A DNA stretch of 64,000 nucleotides from Candidatus Methylopumilus planktonicus (lineage in GTDB: Bacteria; Pseudomonadota; Gammaproteobacteria; Burkholderiales; Methylophilaceae). The stretch spans positions 1,178,001-1,242,000 of the forward strand of contig NZ_LN827929.1 in the NCBI RefSeq assembly GCF_000981505.1. The letters run 5' to 3'. Each line of letters opens with the position of its first letter. Position 1 is the stretch's first letter. Positions 34,514 through 41,417 of this stretch are shown piece after piece. A program made the translations under genes and the position numbers. Under the pieces are notes generated by a model, which was given only the letters and a program-made list of their open reading frames with translations, was not told the origin of the DNA and ran no database searches.

Positions 34514-34945
34514 ATGAAAACAGCTGCTCAACTTATTGCTGATAAAAAGCATAAAGAATTAATTACTATTGCCCCAAATCGTCCCGTGATTGATGCGCTC
34601 ATTATCTTAGCCGAATATAAAATTGGCGCGCTCATTGTGATGGACAAAGACAAAATGGTCGGTATTTTTTCTGAGCGCGATTACGCGCGTGAAGTTGTTC
34701 TAAAAGGTAAGTCATCTAAAGTCACTTTAATTGAGGAAGTGATGACTAAAAATGTACTCGTGGGGCACGGTAAAGATACTTTTGAAAAAGCAATGTTGCT
34801 TATGACCGAAAAGCATATTCGTCACTTACCCATTATTGATGGCACCAAAGTCATTGGTATGTTGTCCTTAGGTGATGTGGCTAAAGAAATGATTGTGTAT
34901 CAAAAAAACCTAATCAAGGAGCTAGAAGCTTACGTTAAGCAATAA
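34514..34945 (+). CDS. CBS-domain pair protein
   Basis: A 143-residue protein made of two CBS motifs: VIDALIILAEYKIGALIVMDKDKMVGIFSERDYAREV (first, ~24-60) and FEKAMLLMTEKHIRHLPIIDGTKVIGMLSLGDVAKEM (second, ~93-129), split here around conserved GIFSERD and GMLSLGD. CBS pairs bind adenosine nucleotides. Stand-alone proteins like this are energy or redox sensors of unknown targets. Ribosome site AAGGT lies upstream. Confidence 0.9.
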   Translation: MKTAAQLIADKKHKELITIAPNRPVIDALIILAEYKIGALIVMDKDKMVGIFSERDYAREVVLKGKSSKVTLIEEVMTKNVLVGHGKDTFEKAMLLMTEKHIRHLPIIDGTKVIGMLSLGDVAKEMIVYQKNLIKELEAYVKQ

Positions 34946-35013
34946 TTGCCTTTAAAAATTGGGTTCGTTTTGTAAAATGGCTATTTTACAAATTTTGAAT
35001 TAAACTCAGTTCC

Positions 35014-35463
35014 ATGAAAAAACTCCTATCTCTTTTAGCTTTTCTTCTCGTCACTGGCTGTGCCACTACTGATAATCTAGGCGACTTAAGTAAGCGCTTT
35101 GATGATATTAAAAAGATAGAAAGTTTATTTTTTAATCAAATGCCTCTTCCTAAAGATGCGCGCATCTCACCAGATAAATCTTTAATTTTAGGTGAGGGTG
35201 ATAATTGGGCGGGTCGCATTGAATTGTCATCAAGTATGGAGTCTTTGGAGGCAAGTGCTTTTTTTGTGAAGGAATACCCAAAACATAATTGGCAGCTTAT
35301 TTCATCAACTAAAGCTAGATTAAGTATTTTAGTATTTACGGGTAGCACACGAACACTCACCATAGAAATAACTGAAGGTGGTCCATTGGCAGCTAAATCT
35401 ATGATTGTAATGACCGTTGCACCTAAGGTACAAAATCAAGCAACACCTGATTCAAAAAAATAA
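35014..35463 (+). CDS. Lipoprotein of unknown function
   Basis: A 149-residue protein with lipobox LLVTGCATT (Cys16). The mature part is a small alpha/beta domain (LILGEGDNWAGRIELSSSMESLEAS, then YPKHNWQLISSTKARLSILVFTGSTRTLTIEI) without Cys or known motif. I do not recognise the family; a plain envelope lipoprotein conserved in related bacteria is likely. It ends 2 bases from the convergent ntrC gene. Confidence 0.75.
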   Translation: MKKLLSLLAFLLVTGCATTDNLGDLSKRFDDIKKIESLFFNQMPLPKDARISPDKSLILGEGDNWAGRIELSSSMESLEASAFFVKEYPKHNWQLISSTKARLSILVFTGSTRTLTIEITEGGPLAAKSMIVMTVAPKVQNQATPDSKK

Positions 35464-35465
35464 AT

Positions 35466-36854
35466 TTATTTTTCGATATTTAATTCTTTGACTTTTCGGG
35501 TTAAGGTATTTCTTCCTAAGCCTAACATTTCTGCTGCCTCAATGCGTCTTCCTTTTGTGAACGAAAGCGCTTCTTCGATTAAAATCTTCTCAAATGTTTG
35601 ATTGAGATCGGTCAAAATATCTTTTTGATTTTTATTTAAAGCTAATTGCACTTCTTGCTTTAATGCATCTTTCCAATTAGCTAATACTTCTTTATGCACA
35701 TCATGATTTTTCAATTCAGGTGGCAAATCTTTAATGTCGATATTTTGACCTGGTGCCATGACGGTTAACCAATGACACACATTTTCAAGTTGGCGGACAT
35801 TGCCACTCCAATGAAGGTGCGATAAATAACTTAAGGTATCTTCAGATAGAATTTTTGCTTCAACCCCTAATTGCTGTGCACTTTGTTGCAAGAAGTGGCG
35901 TGCTAAATCTGGAACGTCTTCTGCGCGCTCACGTAATGCTGGTAAACGTAAGCGAATGACATTAAGTCTATGAAACAAATCTTCACGAAAGAGTCCTGCT
36001 TTAACTCGTTCTTCCATATCTTGATGAGTCGCTGCAATCACACGTACATTAACTTTAATTGGATTATGCCCACCGACACGATAAAACTGACCATCACTTA
36101 AAACACGTAAAAGTCTTGTTTGAAGGTCCGCTGGCATATCACCAATCTCATCTAAAAAAAGTGTACCGCCATCCGCTTGTTCAAAACGGCCTTTGCGCAA
36201 AGCTTGCGCTCCTGTAAATGCACCGCGCTCATGGCCAAAAAGTTCAGACTCTAATAAATCTTTTGGAATAGCGGCTGTATTAATCGCGATAAAAGGTTTA
36301 TCTGCACGAGGGGAATGCTTATGAAGTGCACTTGCAACCAACTCTTTACCACTACCTGATTCACCATTAATAAGAACCGTGGCGTGAGAACGGCTCAGTC
36401 GTCCGATCGCACGAAAAACTTCTTGCATCGATGGCGCATGTCCAATCATTTCGGTTGAGTTTTCAAATAAGACTTCTTGATTCGTTTGCTTTAAAGATTC
36501 ATCAATCGCACGATGAATAATTTCAATCGCTTGATCGACATCAAAAGGTTTAGCTAAATACTCAAACGCTCCTCCTTGAAATGCGGCGACCGCACTTTCC
36601 AAATCAGAATAAGCTGTCATGATGATGACAGGAATATGTGCATACTTTTCTTTGATGACCTGAAGGAGTTCTAAACCGGAACCTTGTGGCATTCTAATAT
36701 CACTCACAATCACTTGCGGCTCTTCATCTTTGATGGCGGCAAGTGCCTCCTTATTCGAACTAAATGTTTTAAAATTTAAATCAGTTCGTGCGAGTGCTTT
36801 TTCAAATACCCATCGAATGGATTTGTCATCATCGATAATCCAAATTGCTTTCAT
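35466..36854 (-). CDS. ntrC: Nitrogen regulation response regulator NtrC (sigma-54 activator)
   Basis: A 462-residue NtrC. The receiver domain has phospho-acceptor D52 (VIVSDIRMPQGSG) and K102. The AAA+ domain has Walker A GESGSGKE (164-171) and GAFTGA (211-216), the loop that contacts sigma-54. The C-terminal Fis-type helix-turn-helix is RRIEAAEMLGLGRNTLTRKV. Phosphorylated by NtrB under nitrogen limitation, it activates glnA and ntrBC from the sites listed here. It is 2 bases after ntrB. Confidence 0.96.
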   Translation of the reverse strand: MKAIWIIDDDKSIRWVFEKALARTDLNFKTFSSNKEALAAIKDEEPQVIVSDIRMPQGSGLELLQVIKEKYAHIPVIIMTAYSDLESAVAAFQGGAFEYLAKPFDVDQAIEIIHRAIDESLKQTNQEVLFENSTEMIGHAPSMQEVFRAIGRLSRSHATVLINGESGSGKELVASALHKHSPRADKPFIAINTAAIPKDLLESELFGHERGAFTGAQALRKGRFEQADGGTLFLDEIGDMPADLQTRLLRVLSDGQFYRVGGHNPIKVNVRVIAATHQDMEERVKAGLFREDLFHRLNVIRLRLPALRERAEDVPDLARHFLQQSAQQLGVEAKILSEDTLSYLSHLHWSGNVRQLENVCHWLTVMAPGQNIDIKDLPPELKNHDVHKEVLANWKDALKQEVQLALNKNQKDILTDLNQTFEKILIEEALSFTKGRRIEAAEMLGLGRNTLTRKVKELNIEK

Positions 36855-36856
36855 AG

Positions 36857-37978
36857 TTAAGATCCTTGTGATTCTTGATTGTGAATAGAAACGTCTTTTA
36901 CATCTAAATCTTTAATCGGTAATAAAATCGTAAAAGTTGTTTGTCCCGGCTCACTCTTACACTCAATCATGCCCTGATGCTGACTTAAATAGGTTTGCGC
37001 TAAAGATAAGCCGAGCCCTGAGCCGCCTTCACGACCAGAGACAAGTGGATAAAATATTTTGTCGCGAATGCCTGCAGGTATTCCAGGTCCGTTATCAATG
37101 ATGTCGAGTTTAATACCGACACGGTAACGTTTTTTGGCGAGCATAATTTGTCGCTCTGCTCTTGTTTTAAAAATAATTAAACCTTGCTGTTGTGTCTCAT
37201 GCATCGCTTGTACGGCATTCCGCGCAATATTAAGAACCGCTTGAATCAATTTTTCTCGGTCGCCAATAATGTCAGGCAGGCTCGTATCGTAATCACGTTG
37301 AATTTTTATTTCATCAGGGGATTCTGCCAATAATAAACTTCTAACGCGCTCCAAAACCTCATGAATATTTGTCGGTTCATATTTGGGTTTTTGATGAGGA
37401 ACGAGCAGTCGATCCATAAGAGACTGCAGACGGTCTGCTTCTTTAATGATAACTTGTGTATATTCTTTTAGAGAAACATCTGGGAGCTCATGCTCTAAAA
37501 GTTGTGCTGCCCCTCTTAATCCTCCCAATGGGTTTCTAATTTCATGCGCTAAATTACGAATCAATTCTGAGTTCGCTTGTTGTTGAATCAACATGCGTTC
37601 TTCTTTTGCAATTCTTAATTGCTGATCCATTTGTTGGAACTCAAGAATGTATCGCATCGATCCAGTTTGAATGGGTGTAATGGTGCATGTCACAGAATAG
37701 GACTGATGTTTTAAAGTGGTAATTAAAAACTCATGCTCACGATAAGGTGTATCGTTATTTAAAGCTTGGCTGATGGCTAATTTTAAAATGTCAGAATGAG
37801 GAAATGCATCATCCAGCTTCATCTTGTAAATATGTTTAGCGCTGAGTCCAAATAGAATCTCTGCCGATGGGTTCATATACAAAATATGGCCCTCAATATC
37901 ACATAGCAATACCGCACTTGCTAAGTGTTCAATTCCCTTAAGCTCTGGGGATAAGGATGGCATCGTGGTTTTTTTCAT
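36857..37978 (-). CDS. ntrB: Nitrogen regulation sensor kinase NtrB
   Basis: A 373-residue soluble histidine kinase: PAS domain (SAVLLCDIEGHILYMNPSAEILFG), HisKA with the phospho-His in NLAHEIRNPLGGLRGAAQLLE, and HATPase with N-box NIARNAVQAM and G-boxes DNGPGIPAGIRDKIF and EGGSGLGLSLAQ. It has no membrane segment, as expected for NtrB, which is controlled by PII. It is preceded by a sigma-54 promoter and an NtrC box. Confidence 0.95.
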   Translation of the reverse strand: MKKTTMPSLSPELKGIEHLASAVLLCDIEGHILYMNPSAEILFGLSAKHIYKMKLDDAFPHSDILKLAISQALNNDTPYREHEFLITTLKHQSYSVTCTITPIQTGSMRYILEFQQMDQQLRIAKEERMLIQQQANSELIRNLAHEIRNPLGGLRGAAQLLEHELPDVSLKEYTQVIIKEADRLQSLMDRLLVPHQKPKYEPTNIHEVLERVRSLLLAESPDEIKIQRDYDTSLPDIIGDREKLIQAVLNIARNAVQAMHETQQQGLIIFKTRAERQIMLAKKRYRVGIKLDIIDNGPGIPAGIRDKIFYPLVSGREGGSGLGLSLAQTYLSQHQGMIECKSEPGQTTFTILLPIKDLDVKDVSIHNQESQGS

Positions 37979-38005
37979 GAATTTTCCATTTTCATTTATA
38001 TAGCA

Positions 38006-38021
38006 AGCAAAACTTGAGCCA
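38006..38021 (-). promoter_or_regulatory. Sigma-54 promoter for ntrBC
   Basis: On the minus strand TGGCTCAAGTTTTGCT matches the -24/-12 consensus TGGCAC-N5-TTGC with correct GG-GC spacing. It lies 28 bases before the ntrB start, with an NtrC box about 80 bases further upstream. Confidence 0.8.
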
Positions 38022-38092
38022 ACTTTGACAGATGGTCTTAAGGCCTATTTACTAGGGTGTATAAGGATATTGTAAGGAATATTAAGCGGTAA

Positions 38093-38109
38093 TGCACTAA
38101 AAGAGTGCA
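38093..38109. promoter_or_regulatory. NtrC-binding site upstream of ntrBC
   Basis: TGCACTAAAAGAGTGCA is a perfect dyad TGCAC-N7-GTGCA, the core of NtrC operators. Its centre is about 107 bases upstream of the expected start from the ntrBC sigma-54 promoter. It implies autoregulation of ntrBC. Confidence 0.8.
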
Positions 38110-38139
38110 CATATGTATTAGCCCGAAATGAAGGCATAA

Positions 38140-38168
38140 AAAAAGACGGCTATAAAAGCCGTCTTTTT
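38140..38168 (-). terminator. Intrinsic terminator after glnA
   Basis: A perfect 12-base-arm hairpin (AAAAAGACGGCT, loop ATAAA, AGCCGTCTTTTT) 16 bases after the glnA stop. It separates glnA from ntrBC transcription. Confidence 0.92.
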
Positions 38169-38183
38169 AATTGTTTAAACGAA

Positions 38184-39593
38184 TTAGCAGCTGTAATACA
38201 TGCTGAATTCGATTGGATGAGGCGTCATACGCATCTTAGTCACTTCTTCCATCTTAAGATCGATATAACTATTGATCCAGTCATCGGTAAAGACACCACC
38301 GCGCGTTAAGAACTCGCGATCTTTATCTAAATACTCAAGCGCTTGCTCGAGAGATGAACATACAGTTGGCACTTGTGCATCTTCTTCAGGTGTTAAATGG
38401 TACAAGTCTTTTGTCGCTGGTTCACCTGGGTGAATCTTGTTTTGAATGCCATCTAAACCTGCCATCATCAATGCGCTGAATGCAAGATATGGGTTTGCTA
38501 TTGGATCAGGGAATCGCGCCTCAATACGACGCGCTTTATCACCTTCCACGAATGGAATGCGAATCGATGCTGAGCGGTTTTTCGCAGAGTAAGCTAATTT
38601 CACTGGTGCCTCATAGCCTGGCACTAAACGTTTATAAGAATTCGTACCCGGATTAGTAATCGCATTGAGTGCGCGTGCGTGTTTAATCACACCGCCAATG
38701 TAGAACAACGCGAGTTCACTTAAACCCGCATAACCTGAACCTGCAAATAAATTTTTACCATCTTTCCAAATGGATTGATGCACGTGCATACCTGAACCGT
38801 TATCGCCTAGGATTGGTTTTGGCATGAATGTCGCTGTTTTGCCATAGTTATGTGCCGTGTTTAATACCACGTATTTAAGAAGTTGCGTCCAATCGGCACG
38901 TTGTGTGAGCGTACTAAATTTAGTACCGATTTCACATTGGCCTGCAGTGGCGACTTCATGGTGATGCACTTCAACTGGAACACCCATTGCTTCTAGTGTA
39001 ATCGACATTGCTGAACGCACATCTTGAAGTGAGTCCACGGGTGGTACTGGAAAGTAACCGCCCTTAACCCCTGGACGGTGGCCAGTATTGCCGCCTTCGT
39101 GTTGTGTTGCAGAATCCCACGCACCTTCTTCTGAATTAATTTTAACGTGACATCCATCCATACCTTGAGACCAAGTGATGGAATCAAAAATAAAGAATTC
39201 TGGCTCCGGGCCAAAGTAAGCTGTGTCACCTATCCCTGTTGATTTTAAATAAGCTTCTGCACGACGCGCTAAGCTTCGAGGGCAACGCTCATAACCTTTA
39301 CCGTCCGTTGGATCTACGACATCGCATGTCAGGATCAAGGTTGGCTCTTCCATAAATGGATCGATATTAGCCGTATCTGGATCTGGCATCAGCAACATGT
39401 CGGATGCTTGAATGCCTTTCCAACCTGCAATCGATGAACCATCGAATGCGTGACCTTGTTTAAATTTATCTTCATCAAAAGCTGAGACAGGCACGCTGAC
39501 GTGCTGTTCTTTGCCTCGTGTATCCGTGAATCTAAAGTCCACGAACTTAACATTGTTATCTTTGATCTTTTTCATTACATCAGCGATTGCCAT
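38184..39593 (-). CDS. glnA: Glutamine synthetase, type I
   Basis: A 469-residue GSI, full length. Visible motifs: FDGSSIAGWKGIQASDM (latch region), GPEPEFFIFD (metal ligands), GDNGSGMHVHQSIWKDGKN (ammonium/glutamate site), KNRSASIRIPFV and near residue 400 KDLYHLTPEEDA, containing the Tyr that GlnE adenylylates. It assimilates ammonium. A ribosome site AGGAG lies 7 bases from the ATG. Regulation by sigma-54/NtrC is indicated by the upstream sites; adenylylation by the Tyr motif. Confidence 0.98.
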   Translation of the reverse strand: MAIADVMKKIKDNNVKFVDFRFTDTRGKEQHVSVPVSAFDEDKFKQGHAFDGSSIAGWKGIQASDMLLMPDPDTANIDPFMEEPTLILTCDVVDPTDGKGYERCPRSLARRAEAYLKSTGIGDTAYFGPEPEFFIFDSITWSQGMDGCHVKINSEEGAWDSATQHEGGNTGHRPGVKGGYFPVPPVDSLQDVRSAMSITLEAMGVPVEVHHHEVATAGQCEIGTKFSTLTQRADWTQLLKYVVLNTAHNYGKTATFMPKPILGDNGSGMHVHQSIWKDGKNLFAGSGYAGLSELALFYIGGVIKHARALNAITNPGTNSYKRLVPGYEAPVKLAYSAKNRSASIRIPFVEGDKARRIEARFPDPIANPYLAFSALMMAGLDGIQNKIHPGEPATKDLYHLTPEEDAQVPTVCSSLEQALEYLDKDREFLTRGGVFTDDWINSYIDLKMEEVTKMRMTPHPIEFSMYYSC

Positions 39594-39664
39594 TTCATTC
39601 TCCTAAAAGCTTCAATTGTGATTCAAACTGTTGTTCATTAATGCATTTCAACATATTAATAGTA

Positions 39665-39680
39665 AGCATAAATTGTGCCA
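39665..39680 (-). promoter_or_regulatory. Sigma-54 promoter for glnA
   Basis: On the minus strand TGGCACAATTTATGCT keeps the perfect -24 TGGCAC and the -12 GC with right spacing; the only departure is A for the first T of TTGC. It is 72 bases before the glnA start and downstream of two NtrC boxes. Confidence 0.8.
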
Positions 39681-39740
39681 ATCAAATAATGTTGTAAGGC
39701 TCTGTTATTACTTGAGATTTAAAAGAGAAATGTCAATAAT

Positions 39741-39757
39741 TGCACCAAAAAAATGCA
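39741..39757. promoter_or_regulatory. NtrC-binding site 2 of the glnA enhancer
   Basis: TGCACCAAAAAAATGCA matches TGCAC-N7-GTGCA at 9 of 10 arm positions. It lies 30 bases (about three helical turns) from site 1, an arrangement that lets NtrC dimers bind cooperatively. Confidence 0.75.
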
Positions 39758-39770
39758 TATATGAGTTTTA

Positions 39771-39787
39771 TGCACTTAATAAGTGCA
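39771..39787. promoter_or_regulatory. NtrC-binding site 1 of the glnA enhancer
   Basis: TGCACTTAATAAGTGCA is a perfect palindrome of the NtrC operator type. With site 2 it forms the enhancer about 90-130 bases upstream of the glnA sigma-54 promoter. The 269-base gap between glnA and aroE holds these sites; a short ORF across it looks spurious. Confidence 0.82.
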
Positions 39788-39862
39788 TAAATGAGTTTGA
39801 TGGCAGTTTTTACAAAAACACTTATACTCAAAACCTTAATCAAATCGATGTGATAGTGGTCC

Positions 39863-40696
39863 ATGACTGAACTTGAAAAACATTTTGCCGTGATTGGTAA
39901 TCCAATTCATCACAGCCTATCTCCTCAAATCCATAGTGCGTTTGCTAAAGAAGTTGGACTCCATATTGATTACGAAGCCATCCTTTCTCCTCTCGATGAA
40001 TTTAAAAATACAATTCATCAACTCATCGCACAAAAAGTAAGTGGGGCTAATGTCACATTACCCTTTAAAAAAGAAGCTTATGAATTAGCTAGCCAGCATT
40101 CCAATCACGCTAGAATCGCTGAAGCTGTCAACACGCTCGAATTTAAAAACGATGAAATCATTGGTCACAATACAGATGGCATAGGATTAGTAAGAGATCT
40201 CGAACAAAACTTAAATGTAGATTTAAAAAGTAAGAAAATTTTACTCATCGGTGCAGGTGGTGCGGCAGAAGGTGTGATTTATTCTATGCTAGAAAAAAAA
40301 CCATCTGAATTGATACTTACCAATCGTACGATTGAAAAATCAAACGTGATTCAAAATAAAATGGATGTGCATGCAAAAAGTTTTGATGTGAATTTAAACG
40401 TCATTGAAATTGCAAAATGTCCGCATCAATATTTTGATGTCATCATCAATGCAACCTCAGCCGGTTTAAATAATACTGAACTTGGAATAGATCATAAAGT
40501 TTTTCATGAAGGATCTTTAGCGTATGAAATGGTGTATGGCAAAGAAACGTTCTTTATTGAGCAAGCTCAATCACAAGGGTCTAAAACATCAGATGGTCTA
40601 GGCATGTTAGTTGAACAAGCGGCGGAAGCTTTTTTTATTTGGCATCTTATTAAGCCTCAAACAAAATCTGTCATTGAATCTTTAAAAGGGTTTTAA
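39863..40696 (+). CDS. aroE: Shikimate 5-dehydrogenase AroE
   Basis: A 277-residue enzyme: FAVIGNPIHHSLSPQIHSAFAK binds shikimate, VSGANVTLPFKKEA contains the catalytic Lys, and LLIGAGGAAEGVIYSML is the NADP site; TSDGLGMLVEQAAEAFFIW closes the family pattern. It reduces 3-dehydroshikimate in aromatic amino acid synthesis. Its stop directly abuts the mtgA TTG. Confidence 0.95.
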   Translation: MTELEKHFAVIGNPIHHSLSPQIHSAFAKEVGLHIDYEAILSPLDEFKNTIHQLIAQKVSGANVTLPFKKEAYELASQHSNHARIAEAVNTLEFKNDEIIGHNTDGIGLVRDLEQNLNVDLKSKKILLIGAGGAAEGVIYSMLEKKPSELILTNRTIEKSNVIQNKMDVHAKSFDVNLNVIEIAKCPHQYFDVIINATSAGLNNTELGIDHKVFHEGSLAYEMVYGKETFFIEQAQSQGSKTSDGLGMLVEQAAEAFFIWHLIKPQTKSVIESLKGF

Positions 40697-41416
40697 TTGC
40701 AAGCACGATTAAAAAATCTATGTTGGAGTCATCGATCCTTCAAAGGAAAAGTTTTATCTGTTTCGTTTCTTTTGTTCTTTTTCTATCAGCTCTGGATTTT
40801 ACTTCACATTATTTTATGGACGGTTGTCAATCCAGGTGAAAGTGCTTTCATGGAATCGAGACTCGAACATCTTCAAGAGAAAGATGAAAAAGCAACGCTG
40901 CGTCATCAATGGGTGAATTACAACCAAATCTCGATTCATATTAAACAAGCCGTGATTGCGGCCGAAGATGCCAAGTTTATTGACCATGAAGGTTTTGATT
41001 GGGAGGGTATTGAAAAAGCTTATGAAAAAAATAAGCGGCGTAAAAAAATTGTGGCGGGAGGATCTACTATTAGTCAGCAGCTTGCTAAAAATTTATTCTT
41101 ATCCAACCAAAGAACACCTTGGCGAAAAGCAGAAGAGACGATTATCACGCTCATGCTTGAAACAATTTTAAGCAAACAAAGAATCTTAGAAATTTATTTG
41201 AATGTGATTGAGTGGGGCAATAATGTGTATGGAATTGAATCTGCATCCCTTCGTTATTTTTCATCACATGCAAGAGATTTAAATAGTTTTCAGTCGGCTA
41301 AGTTAGCCTCCATGATTCCTAATCCTAAATATTATGAGCGTCATCAAGATGCTTCAGGATTGATTGAGCGAAGTGGAATCATCCTATCTCGAATGAATTC
41401 GGCTCAAGTGCCGTAA
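40697..41416 (+). CDS. mtgA: Monofunctional biosynthetic peptidoglycan transglycosylase MtgA
   Basis: A 239-residue GT51 enzyme with one N-terminal membrane helix (~20-42) and motifs AAEDAKFIDHEGFDW (catalytic Glu) and AGGSTISQQLAKNLFLS. It polymerises lipid II into glycan strands. There is no suitable ATG before the helix, so the start is taken as a TTG immediately after the aroE stop. It is convergent with uvrA, 1 base apart. Confidence 0.92.
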   Translation: MQARLKNLCWSHRSFKGKVLSVSFLLFFFYQLWILLHIILWTVVNPGESAFMESRLEHLQEKDEKATLRHQWVNYNQISIHIKQAVIAAEDAKFIDHEGFDWEGIEKAYEKNKRRKKIVAGGSTISQQLAKNLFLSNQRTPWRKAEETIITLMLETILSKQRILEIYLNVIEWGNNVYGIESASLRYFSSHARDLNSFQSAKLASMIPNPKYYERHQDASGLIERSGIILSRMNSAQVP

Positions 41417-41417
41417 T

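Noticed and set aside
39631..39870. 79-codon frame in the glnA-aroE gap
   Set aside because: It runs across the NtrC sites and sigma-54 promoter and has no recognisable sequence; regulatory DNA is the better explanation.
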